The translations under genes were made by a program, and so were the position numbers. The notes beneath the pieces were generated by a model, which worked only from the letters and a program-made list of their open reading frames with translations, did no database searches and had not been told where the DNA came from. A DNA stretch of 64,000 bases from Calamus simplicifolius (taxonomy: Eukaryota > Streptophyta > Magnoliopsida > Arecales > Arecaceae). Every line of letters begins with the position of its first letter. Position 1 is the first letter of the stretch. Positions 1-9,609 of this stretch are shown here, piece after piece. The stretch covers positions 289,566-353,565 of the forward strand of contig UESW01004623.1 in assembly GCA_900491605.1 (NCBI GenBank), written 5' to 3'.

Positions 1-157
1 AATAAATTGAGGGGATATCCCATGATTAACCATGGTTAACCATGGATTATCCCTTTGGTTAACTTTATTCTCTGCTATCCCTTATAGTTATGGCTTTTGG
101 GAATAAGAGGGGATATCCAAGGAATATCCCCTCTTATCCCCTATTTCAAACATTACC
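1..157. mobile_element. Partial Tourist-like MITE (3' part, copy C)
   Basis: The sequence matches the right half of the two complete copies that follow: the AATAAATTGA-GGGGATATCCC block, the repeated CATGGTTAACCATGG palindrome, and the end CTATTTCAAACATTACC. The left part lies outside the window. It is followed by TTA (158-160), the 3-bp target typical of Tourist/PIF-Harbinger MITEs, and then directly by the next copy. No coding capacity. Confidence 0.75.
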
Positions 158-160
158 TTA

Positions 161-856
161 GGTAGTGTTTGATAGGAAAAATATTATCCATGGATAAGTG
201 TACGGGATAGAGTTTATCCCCTGGCTATCGCTAGGGATATCCCTTGGCTATCCTATTGATCATATCAAATGCAAAAAGGTAAATCCATAGGATAACCTTT
301 TTTTTACTCTTATTTGGAGGGATAACCAGCTATTCCTACATTTTCTAGGGAATAAATTGAAGGGATATCCCATGATTAACCATGGTTAACCATGGATTAT
401 CCCTTTGGTTAACTTTATTCTCTGCTATCCCTTAGGTAGTGTTTGATAGGAAAAATGTTATCCATGGATAAGTGTACGGGATAGAATTTATCCCCTGGCT
501 ATCCCTAGGGATATCCCTTGGCTATCCCATTGATCATATCAAATGCAAAAAGGTAAATCCATGGGATAACCTTTTTTTACTCTTATTTGGAGGGATAACC
601 AGCTATTCCTGCATTCTCTAGGGAATAAATTGAGGGGATATCCCATGGTTAACCATGGTTAACCATGGATTATCCCTTTGATTAACTTTATTCCCTGCTA
701 TCCCTTATAGTTATGGCTTTTGGGAATAAGAGGGGATATCCTCTGGATATCCCCTCTTATCCCCTATTTCAAACACTACCTTATAGTTATGACTTTTGGG
801 AATAAGAGGGGATATCCCCTAGATATTTCATCTTATCCCCTATTTTAAACACTATC
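161..856. mobile_element. Tourist-like MITE copy A, interrupted by copy B
   Basis: The element begins GGTAGTGTTTGATAGG and ends with the inverted terminus AAACACTATC (847-856), a 10-bp terminal inverted repeat with one mismatch. Without the insert (435-780) and the duplicated TTA (781-783) the host copy is 347 bp, against 346 bp for the inserted copy, so the two halves belong together. The interior is rich in GGGATATCCC and TTAACCATGGTTAA palindromes, so the single strand would fold strongly. Family placement rests on the TTA target and the terminal repeat; no transposase is encoded. Confidence 0.8.
435..780. mobile_element. Tourist-like MITE copy B nested in copy A
   Basis: A complete 346-bp element with termini GGTAGTGTTTG and CAAACACTACC, flanked by TTA on both sides (432-434 and 781-783). 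The flanking sequence continues as in copy C across the same point (CCCTTATAGTTATGGCTTTT), which proves insertion at a TTA inside a relative of itself. Confidence 0.85.
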
Positions 857-859
857 TAA

Positions 860-1096
860 GAGTCTTGTCAGGGCTTGCCGAGATTATCTGGCTCCCATCG
901 GTAGAGTCCACTGGAGGTCCAAAACTGCATTCTTGTGCCCTCTCAAGACCATAAAGTTTTTGCAGTCCCCATGAACATACCACAAGAAGATATATTTGTC
1001 GTGGGAGCTTGAAAGTTTTGAGGAACGGTAGTCAAATTCATTTCCTGGTCTTCGGCCTGCAACGGCCAAAGCATTGTCACCAGGTGCAGCAAACAT
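860..1096 (-). pseudogene. SNRNP40: U5 snRNP 40 kDa WD-repeat protein fragment
   Basis: Read on the minus strand, the piece starts with an N-terminal stretch containing GDNALAVAG and RRPG, as in plant U5 snRNP 40 kDa protein (a WD40 component of the spliceosomal U5 particle). It then carries VPQNFQAP and a strong match to the first WD repeats: DKYIFLWYVHGDCKNF, MVLRGHKNAVLDLQWT, then QIISASPDKTL. These parts are in different frames. There is an extra base before the VPQNF part. About 80 bases are lost between QAP and HDK, removing most of the first blade. Two extra bases sit after the LQWT codons. The match stops at DKTLR, where the MITE cluster begins. Multiple breaks make it a pseudogene fragment, not an exon. 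It could be a duplicated gene piece; introns cannot be judged. Naming is confident, function is not expected. Confidence 0.8.
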
Positions 1097-1731
1097 TTCG
1101 TCCACTGTGTGAGGTATACCAAGCAAGCTTGCTTCACCTGGAAATAATATTTTGAAGAGAATATACCAACGAGAAGGGAACAAGAATTAATCAAGCATTC
1201 AGGGCAACAAAAGCATTCCGGACAAAAAAAGTGGTCTCAACAAGGGTAAGCCAATATAGGAGAATCACATTCCAATAACATAGATATTATACCAATAAAA
1301 CAAATAATGGGCTTCAAAATAGAAGTGTTTTTCCCCAAGCTGGCACCAGAGTGAGGTCAGAGCATGCTAAGGCGACTCATCAAAATGTATGGTACAATTG
1401 CATGCCAAACTCCAGATGAATACAATAAACAAATTCAGCTAAAAAACAATGGAAGTATGTAAATAACATAATGTTCAAATCTGTCCTGGGATGGTTCAGT
1501 CAAGTTCATTCCATGGTCTTTCATTAGTTGGTCAGGCAACAAGCAAAGATGCATAATGATGAGGAATATTCTGATCCTCTATGGCTGATAGCTGATGGAT
1601 CAAGAGTCCAAGGAAACCAATGCATATATGCTTGGAAAAGGTGAAAACACAGTGCATCAATATGATCTACCAAGGTTCGATTTATACATTTATCAAACTT
1701 ATATTAAAATTTAGAATATTATTTTATTAGC
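1097..1731. other. No gene recognised
   Basis: AT-rich sequence between the U5 40 kDa fragment and the RTE element. The two short minus-strand open frames reaching 1194 are continuations of the pseudogene region. I see no repeat with clear ends here. Confidence 0.5.
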
Positions 1732-1743
1732 AATCTATGGCAA

Positions 1744-3374
1744 AGAAAGAAGTTAAAAAAGCGTTAAGTAATGCCAAATTTAGAGCCTATGATGATTTAT
1801 ATAATAGACTAGATATGAACGAAGGTGAAATGACTATATATAAATTAGCAAAAAAAAAAAAAAAAAAATAAAAGATTTTGACTATATTAAATGTATTAAG
1901 GATGAAGATGAAAGAGTCTTAGTAAAAGAAGAAAAGATAAAAGAACGATGAAAAAGTTATTTTAAAATTTTATTAAATAAATATTTTAGTAAATTTAAGG
2001 GTAGAAGGATATGATAACCTAGGAGTAACAAATGAGCATAAATTTTTTTTGTAGATTTAGCATGCTTGAGGTTAAAAAGGCTTTGAGTAAAATAAAAAAT
2101 ACAAAGGCATTAGGACCAAATGTGATCCCTAATGAGGTTTGGAAAGGCTTAGGAGAAATTGAAGTTATGTAGTTAACCAATTTATTTAACAGAATTGTAG
2201 CAACTAAAAGAATGCCGGATGATTGAAGAAAAAACATATTAATACCCATATACAAAAATAAAGGAGATATTCAAAACTATGCAAATTACATAGGGATTAA
2301 GCTAATGAGTCATATAATGAAATTATGGGAGAGAGTAATAGAAAATCGAATAAGAGCTGAAACTTTGGTGTCAAATAATTAATTTGGATTTATGGCTAAA
2401 AGATCGACTATAAAAGCTATTTATTTATTAAGAAGATTGATGGAGAGATATAGAGAAGAAAAAAAAAAGACCTTCATATGGTCTTTATTGATTTAAAGAA
2501 AGCATATGATAGAGTACTTAGAGAAATAATATTGTGAATTTTAGAGAAAAAAAGGAGTTAGCAAAAGGTACATAAAATTGATAAAAGATTGTATGACAGA
2601 GCAATAACTATTGTTAAAACAACAATAGGAGAAATTAGTGAGTTTTCAATTACTGTAGGTTTACATCAAGGATCTGCCTTAAGTTCGTATTTTTTTGTAT
2701 TAGTTATGAATGAATTAACCAAACATATTCAAAATGATATCCTATAGTGAATGTTATTTGCAGATAATATAGTGTTGATTGATAAAACTAAATCTGAAGT
2801 AAATGCTAAGATAGAAATTTAGAGAGAGGCATTAGAATCTAAAGGTTTTAAGATTAGTAGAACTAAAACTGAATACATGAAATGCAATTTTAGTGGGAGT
2901 AGAAATACAAATGAAGAAACAGTGAAAATTGCAAGCCAAGAGATATCAAGGAGTGAAAAATTTAGGTATTTGGGATCAATTATCCAACAAGAAGGTGAAA
3001 TAGGTGAAGATGTGAATCATAGAATTAAAGTAGGATGGATTAAATGGAGGAGTGCTTCGGGAGTATTGTATGATCGACGCATCCCATTAAAATTAAAAGA
3101 AAAATTCTATAAAACTGCTATTAGGCCAGTTATGCTATATGGAACAGAGTGTTGGGCAATATTGAAACATGTGAATAAATTAAGTGTAACTGAAATGTGT
3201 ATGTTAAGATGGATATGTGGTAAAACTTTAAAAGATATAATTAGAAATAAACATATAAGAGAAATGATAAGAGTAGCCTCAATTGAAGATAAAATGAAAG
3301 AAAATCGATTACGGTGGTTTGGACATATACAACGTAGACCTTTAGATGCTCTAGTTAGAAAAAGTGACTTTTAA
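1744..3374 (+). pseudogene. RTE LINE reverse transcriptase remnant
   Basis: Conceptual translation shows the linker before the RT domain (AYDDLYNRLD near 1788), RT blocks with many stops, the catalytic box changed from FADD to FADN (2757-2768), and a 165-codon open C-terminal part from 2877. That part carries KFRYLGSIIQ, NHRIKVGWIKWRSASGVL, AIRPVMLYGTECWA and ENRLRWFGHIQRRP, all hallmarks of the plant RTE C-terminus. The loss of one catalytic Asp and the stops make it inactive. The encoded protein would have reverse-transcribed the element's own RNA at a nicked target. It lies in the same orientation as the element and has no cellular neighbours. Confidence 0.85.
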
Positions 3375-3559
3375 TAATTCATGGTAAGGATAGAGGTAGA
3401 GGTAGACCTAAACTAATATGGATAGAAATAATTAAAAAAATATAACTATTTGTAATTTGAATGTCGACTTGGTCCTGAATAGAGCAGAGTGGAGAAAACA
3501 GATTCATGTAGCCGACCCCATATAGTTGGGAAAAGGCTTAAATAAGTTGAGTGGAGTTG
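1744..3559 (+). mobile_element. 5'-truncated RTE-clade LINE with perfect TSD
   Basis: The element is bounded by the 12-bp direct repeat AATCTATGGCAA at 1732-1743 and 3560-3571. It contains decayed RTE-type reverse transcriptase coding sequence and ends with the tail seen in plant RTE elements: GCAGAGTGGAGAAAACAGATTCATGTAGCCGACCCC split over 3483-3519, then GTTGGGAAAAGGCTTA and a GTTGAGT-type repeat instead of poly(A). It starts inside the region just upstream of the RT domain, so it is 5'-truncated, as is normal for target-primed insertion. The A-run at 1851-1868 is internal. Confidence 0.88.
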
Positions 3560-3571
3560 AATCTATGGCAA

Positions 3572-4183
3572 CTCATGCAACTATGCAAAATCCATAATCC
3601 CAAGTCATCTACTGTATGTTCTGAAATTTCTGTATCTATCTTGTAACTTAGTTTTTTAAGGCGCAACACATGCTCATTAGCAAACAAAAAATTCCCAAAA
3701 AGGAAAAAAATAAAAAAGCTAAATGCAGAGGTAGCAACAAATGGCAGAGAAGTTATTCCACCAAACATAAAACCAAGCCCAACAGTTTTAGAATTACAAG
3801 ATACAAAATTAGCCAAAAAGAATATACAACTCCAGTGGCAGTAGAGAATGCTTCAGCAATATTGCTGGAGAATGTTAAGAAGGTACTACTGCTGATGATG
3901 GGATCCATCTGGAAGTTAGTTTCAGTTTCAATCCACCTTGAACATTAGAGTAAGGTGAATTTTTCTTTCCATTCTAAGGTTGGTCATCAAAATTCACATA
4001 AATAGATCTATTGTTGGTGATTGACTTTCAATTAATCATCTTTTTAATATGGAATAAACTACACTCAGTCATCAAATTTTACCATTGGAAAACTGGGATA
4101 CACCTTTTTGTATACCGTCCAAATAATTTCCAACAAACCACATTGTCATAAGATTCTTGTTTAATAAAAGAGGAAATAGGATA
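3572..4183. other. No gene recognised
   Basis: AT-rich sequence between two RTE insertions. Short open frames on both strands (for example 3670-3948) lack known motifs and have lysine-rich, low-complexity composition, so I do not call them. Confidence 0.5.
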
Positions 4184-4193
4184 TTGCAAGATG

Positions 4194-4275
4194 AGCAGAG
4201 TAAAGGAAACAAATTCATGTAGCCGGCCTTATAATTGGAAAAAGGCTTAGATGAGTTGAGTTAAGTTGAGTTGAG
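4194..4275 (+). mobile_element. RTE 3'-tail fragment (about 80 bp)
   Basis: It matches the last part of the RTE element at 3483-3556: AGCAGAGTAAAGGAAAC, TTCATGTAGCCGGCC, then AATTGGAAAAAGGCTTA and a TTGAGTTAAGTTGAG repeat. The direct repeat TTGCAAGATG flanks it at 4184-4193 and 4279-4288, with GAT before each copy. It is an extremely 5'-truncated insertion with its own TSD. Confidence 0.82.
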
Positions 4276-4288
4276 GATTTGCAAGATG

Positions 4289-5530
4289 GATGAAGGAAAA
4301 CAAACCACATGACAGCTCAATGAAGGATGCAAACATACCAACTCACCTAAACCAAAGGTGAAATCATGTTTATTGCAGTAACTAAACCAATTCATGACCA
4401 AAATCCTAGACCGGAATCTAACCGCACATTTTGATTGAAGAGTTCAAAGAGTCATTGTAAAAGCAATAAAAAGGCAGTGCACAAGGCTTCCACACTGCAT
4501 GGATTAGGGAGGGTTGGATGCATGCAGCCTTATGCTCACATGCACACGTGGACTCTCCTAATGCGTAGGTGATAATGGAACAACCTTACCATGACACCAA
4601 AGTCCACTCTCTCCTTGTGAAAACAATAAATTAATCATAAATGGAGAAATATACCATGACTAAATGGTGAACAACAAACATCCGTGCTCTGAAATTATAT
4701 AGGAATACGCTAAATGGTAGTAGCAGTTGATTTTGAACTATCTAATTTTCTAATAAAATTTGAGGGGTGCATCACAGCTTTTGTGCATCAGCTGATTAAT
4801 CTCCCCAATTACTCCAACAATATTATCTTGATCCTCGAAAGCTTCCAGACTCTAGAAGTGTCGAGGGCTTTATACATGTTGATGCAACAAAAACTCCAAA
4901 ACTATTGTGTCATGATCAACAAGGATTAAAGGTTTCTATACGTGACATCAAATTTGGATTGACCCCTCTAGGATATCAACAGTACGACAACTTATGGAGC
5001 ATGCTCCAACATCAGCTGCTACAACCAACTAGCAATATATTTCAAGTTTAGCTGAAACAAATCAGTTTCAGTTGGAACAGATCTGAATTATATATGGCTT
5101 ATTAGCCTTCTTTTTTTGAGTCATTTCCTCATATTTGCAAATGAAAGAGAAAGCTTCTCCACAGTGATTGGCCAGACTTCCAACATGCAGTCTTGCATGA
5201 TTTAAGCTGTGCCTCATCAAAGTGTCAAGCGACAGATATAGATTTGAAGCATATGAGTACTGCAGGCCTATTATTCCATTATTATTTTTTCAATCAGTTG
5301 CATATACTAGTGGTTAAATGTATGAATTAAGCAAGATCTTGTCGAACTTATAGATTTCAAGAATATAATTCACTAAATAAATTGGTTTAAAAAAACAAAT
5401 TTATATTGTATTGCTTTTTTAGGGGGCATAACAAATTTAGAGCATATGGATTTCTTAAATTGTTAAACAAGCAAGATAATGTCAAGTTCTAAATTCCAGA
5501 AATTGGAAACCAGACATAAAAACTCAAGAA
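4289..5530. other. No gene recognised
   Basis: AT-rich non-coding sequence. The open frame at 4714-4929 has no recognisable motif and no gene-like context. No clear repeat ends were found. Confidence 0.45.
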
Positions 5531-5670
5531 AAAATTATTTCTATGCTCTCAGAGGAAAGTTTCAAGATAATGAATACATGTACATAAAACTAGTATATGA
5601 AAATTTTATTTCTATGCACTCAGAGCAAAGTTTCAAGATAATGAATACATGTAAATAAAACTAGTATATG
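5531..5670. repeat. Two-copy tandem repeat, about 69 bp unit
   Basis: Two adjacent units (about 5531-5599 and 5600-5670) share ATTTCTATGC-CTCAGAG-AAAGTTTCAAGATAATGAATACATG and end ACTAGTATATG, differing at a few bases. A simple local duplication; no coding role seen. Confidence 0.75.
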
Positions 5671-7760
5671 TATAAGCATGTTGGATCAGCAAAAAGTGGA
5701 GCAAATTAAATTGACAATACTATTGGTACTAGACACCTGATGATTTGTAATCTTTTATAGGAACAAACTAGTAGTTAATGAATAGACGGTATATTGATAG
5801 GATATAAACATTTCAAGGAAGCAAGTTGATAAGGTCTAAGGTTTCAAAAGGCGACTGATTTATCCAGGCAATTAAGGTACTGCAAAAGCAACATGCAGCT
5901 ACTCAGAAAACTGCCTATGTGATTCACATTTAAAAAGTAAATCTTAAATAGCGAATTAAAGGTAGATAACCAGAAACAGTTCAGTAATGAGTACAAGAAA
6001 AAAGAATTTATAGCAAAGTTGGATGTGGAGGACAGGAGATATATAGGGCTTCGGTTTATGCAGGCTACTTGAGACCCACCATGTGACCCATCTACATACA
6101 AGGATGCCCTAAATAGCTAAACCCTACATGGTGCTGTCAGGGGGCTGCATTTGCGTATGCAGCTGCATGGTAGACTACTTAAATCAGTGATGGAGGCCAA
6201 TCCAAGATCTCAACAAATTGAAGGCAGAGCTAGTCAATGAGGAAACCATGACCCTTTATCTAAAGGCTGACACCAAAAGATTTCTTCTCAACTAGGTTCA
6301 GTGAAGAGAACATGCTGGGGCTTCAGCATGATGATAGAAATTAGTCTTCAAAACAGAAGTAGTTCCATACAACAACAAAATAGAAATAGTTCCATATCTA
6401 GGCTAATTAAGAAAAATACATAGAATAGATTCATGCCCAACAAATTGATGCAGAATGGTCCAAACCCCTGAATGCAAAATAGCTTAGCAGTTGCACTGTT
6501 GCATGGAGACTGCCCAAGTTAACTTTTACAAATATGCACTTTTTAACTATGTAAGGATCTATATGTATGTAAGCATGATTGTTATGATAACTTGGTTTGG
6601 GAGAAAGAAACAGAAAGAAAATTGGCAAACTAGCATAGACAATGGGAGGAAAACTAAGGATAGATCAAGTTGGATGATTTGCGAGTGAGAAAAGGCGATT
6701 TTGGAGACAACGCATGGGAAGAACACATTTTGCCTAACATCCGTTCAGCATGATATCCTAAAAAAATGAATGTAGAGGGAATGAGTGGTCAAATTTTGAT
6801 CTGAGGCACGTCTAGAATTTGGATTCAACTCTGCTTTTACATCTCCAACTTAAACCCTGAAATAGATGATTGCCATACCTTTTACAAGGTAGATGAGGAT
6901 CTAGAAGAGCATGCCTTGTCTTTAGGTCAGATTAGCAAGATGTTGGCCTGGGTATCTTTGTACAAAACAAATGCCTTTATGGCTGGATGTTATAAGACCA
7001 TATAGTCCATAAAGTCTACTTTTAGTAATCGTCTACTATTAGTAATCTCACAAAAAAATATTCTCACTTATGAACATGTTGGTGTTTTTAAGCCTGGCTT
7101 GAACTGTTTAGAGTCCAGATCAAGAGTCATTAGTTTAGATATGGGTGAAACTGCAATTTAGCTGACAAATATGACCTCTCTCTGTCTAAAGTTCCTAGAT
7201 ATGCCAGTTTCCTTGTGAGAAAGAATAGCATGTCTTTGGTGAATCAAATCAAGTCATCCGGCTCTATTAAAGCCAAATAGGGATTCTTTTAAAGAGACCA
7301 TAGTTGCTATCTTCCAAAATTCCAACTGTCTCAAACAGCAGATTGATAAGTTGCATTGACTACTTACAAAACAATATCACGAAACAAAGAAACGAAAGGG
7401 ATCTTTCAACATATCTAATCTTGATTAAGTTTATTAAGTCTCAAACTTTTATGTATGTAAATATAGTGTTTGATGCTTCACATAAGTAGTACGTACTACG
7501 TATACAAAATTGCAAGTATCAGGGAAGCAAAAGAAAATGTGCTAAGCAAGCTGCACGACAAAGATTTGCATCTAAAATATGTTCATAACAGCTAGCATAA
7601 CATCAACTCATTTATCAGTGATAGCACCCATATCGTAGTAGTTTCATCCAGTACTAACTGGTTGTTTTAGCTGCCCGCAAAACATTCTTTTGGTTCAGTG
7701 AACCAACAAACCCCTACATAACGACCAAATGATTTCACTTCGGGCAAAAATTTAACATGG
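5671..7760. other. No gene recognised
   Basis: AT-rich sequence with short open frames on both strands that share no motif with known families. It could be intron or intergenic DNA; nothing in the sequence decides. Confidence 0.45.
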
Positions 7761-7899
7761 TAGTTCACTAGTTTTCGTTATGAAATTCCAGAGTCATTCT
7801 ATGGGGCTTCTTCTCCTCCATCGAGATTCCAATAAGAGGAGAAAAAGCCTGGTAGTGTCAGGAGAAAAGGGACCTCAAGATATGGAACACGGAAAGATG

Positions 7900-8220
7900 A
7901 TGATAAGGGAAGGTTTAGGAAGAAACAGGGGGCAGAGAGGGAAGAGGGGCGGGTACCTAGGACAAAAGTTGATGATGGCGGGTCGGTCCGCCGGGCTGGA
8001 GGCTCGCCAGGCGGCGGTCGGCGGTTGACGGCCGAAGCGCGGAGGTAGGCGGTCGGGAGTGGGGTGACGGGAACTAGCTAGGGCACGGAGATGCGGAGAG
8101 GCATCGCGAGAGAACCAACGGGCATACGGGCTGCGGGCACGGGCGCTGGGTTCATACGTAACGAACTCCCGATGGTCCGAACCCGAATCCTAATCCGGAT
8201 CCGACGATATCTTTGTCCGT
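7900..8220. other. Isolated GC-rich, CpG-rich island
   Basis: A short GC-rich patch (for example CGGGTCGGTCCGCCGGGCTGG near 7979 and GCGCGGAGGTAGGCGG near 8037) in otherwise AT-rich DNA. Such islands often mark plant first exons or promoters. On the minus strand it is followed by a pyrimidine-rich segment, which would suit a 5' leader of a minus-strand gene, but no convincing coding exon follows. The open frames on both strands here lack motifs. It may be a leftover promoter. Confidence 0.3.
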
Positions 8221-8978
8221 TGCCGTGTAGCAAGCGCACATCGGCTGCACCTATGCATACACACATGCAATGTATGACAAGATTTATTGGGCCATTGCAT
8301 GTGTATTGATATATGCAAATAATCAATCCATACAATCGAAGGGCGATGCAACAAGGCTTTTCTTTCACAAATTTTTTGATACTCAATTCAAAAGGGCTTA
8401 AGTCTAGCCCATGGCCCAAATCGATATCAAGCCCGTCCCATAACTAATTAGGAAGAAAAAGTCTTGCTGCATCATCTTCGGTGCAGCAAATGTACGCTAG
8501 CCGCATGGATTAGCTGTTCGTGCATGTCAGTCCGCATACGATGGCTCAATAGATCATCTCGTTTATTGTATGTGCATCAACATGCGCGGATAGTTAATCC
8601 ACACGATCGATACATGCTTGTTGCACTGCATTAGAGGGCGATGCAATAAGCCTTTTTTTCATTAGGAATCCGGTTGGTTTGAACATGGATTTAAATTCAA
8701 ATGGATATTTTCATATCCATTTTCAACGCCATCTGAAATTACCTCTTCCTTTTGTTACAAATAAAATCGAAAATGAAATCTCTTTTGGCATTGACTTGAA
8801 ATCATGTGCATCTAAAGTCGCTGCATGTAAATCAAAAGTAATGGCATATTAAATCAAGAAATCTCTAAGATTTATCACGAAGAAGAGAGAATTATTATTT
8901 TTATTAACAACATTCAACCAAGCAAATAACCTTACACTTTAACCAGCATTTGAGTAGCCGCCCCTTGACTCCAGTTGT
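8221..8978. other. No gene; weak diverged direct repeat
   Basis: Two stretches about 300 bp apart share AATC-ATACA/CACA-GATCGA-type sequence and end GGGCGATGCAA-AAGGCTTTT (8340-8365) and GGGCGATGCAATAAGCC (8637-8653). They look like two degraded copies of one repeat, without visible ends. The rest is AT-rich and non-coding. Confidence 0.4.
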
Positions 8979-9531
8979 TGATGCCAAATCACCTTTCTCG
9001 ATTGTTCGTGAGCATCCGATCTCCTTCTCCGGCATGCCAAAAGTCTCTCGACGTGCTTCACTCGATCGGAAGCCTGCAAAAGTCCCGAAAATCAAAGATT
9101 CCGATGGAAACCCTTCGACGCTCAAGTTAGTGTTCTAGGCAACAACCGTGAGCTTGAAGAAGCTCAAAAGTTGAGAGGAAAGAACTCTCTGTGTAAGAGT
9201 TGTTTGACTTAGTCTTGCCTTTGGTGTCTTACCTAATGGGGTCCCTCTTACCTCTTTTATGAATAGCTTGGAGCCTATAAGACTTGAGGTATGATCACCT
9301 ATTAGAGCATTTATAGTAAGGGCAGCAATAATGGGTCTTGCTTCCTTGTGGCATATCAGTGCTGGTAGGCCATGTCTCGTTCGGTATGGGTGGCTGCAAC
9401 TGATTGGTGGGTCAGGTCCCATCAGGCATGGGAAGCCATAGCAGAGTTGGTGGGTGCCGCTTGATTTGGACAGTTGCTGCAGGCTTGCAGGGCATGGGCG
9501 ACCATTACGGCATTCGCCAGACATGTTGTCA
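8979..9531 (-). repeat. 3' LTR of unit 1
   Basis: About 553 bp, starting TGACAACATGTC and ending GATTTGGCATCA on the minus strand. It aligns over its length with 16114-16687 (shared landmarks: AGAGGAAAGAACTCT, CCTCTTTTATGAATAGCTTGG, GATCACC-ATTAGAGCATTTAT, GCAGGGCATGGG), with many base differences and small gaps, so it is an old pair. Confidence 0.75.
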
Positions 9532-9609
9532 GCTCCCCCATCCTCTCCTGGGACAATCAACGGCAACCTGAACACCTATGGTAATTGGATAGAGTTCTAC
9601 TAGCATTTA

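Noticed and set aside
8078..8419. 113-codon minus-strand frame with Arg-Ile repeats
   Set aside because: Composition follows the GATCCG/CGAATCC-rich island; no family match and no gene context.
9532..9609. Taking the solo LTR to start at TGTCAGC (9526) rather than 9610
   Set aside because: The stretch 9532-9609 fits as the polypurine-tract side of the Tat-like interior, and the TGTAGCGCTCC start at 9610 pairs with the TACA end at 12633.
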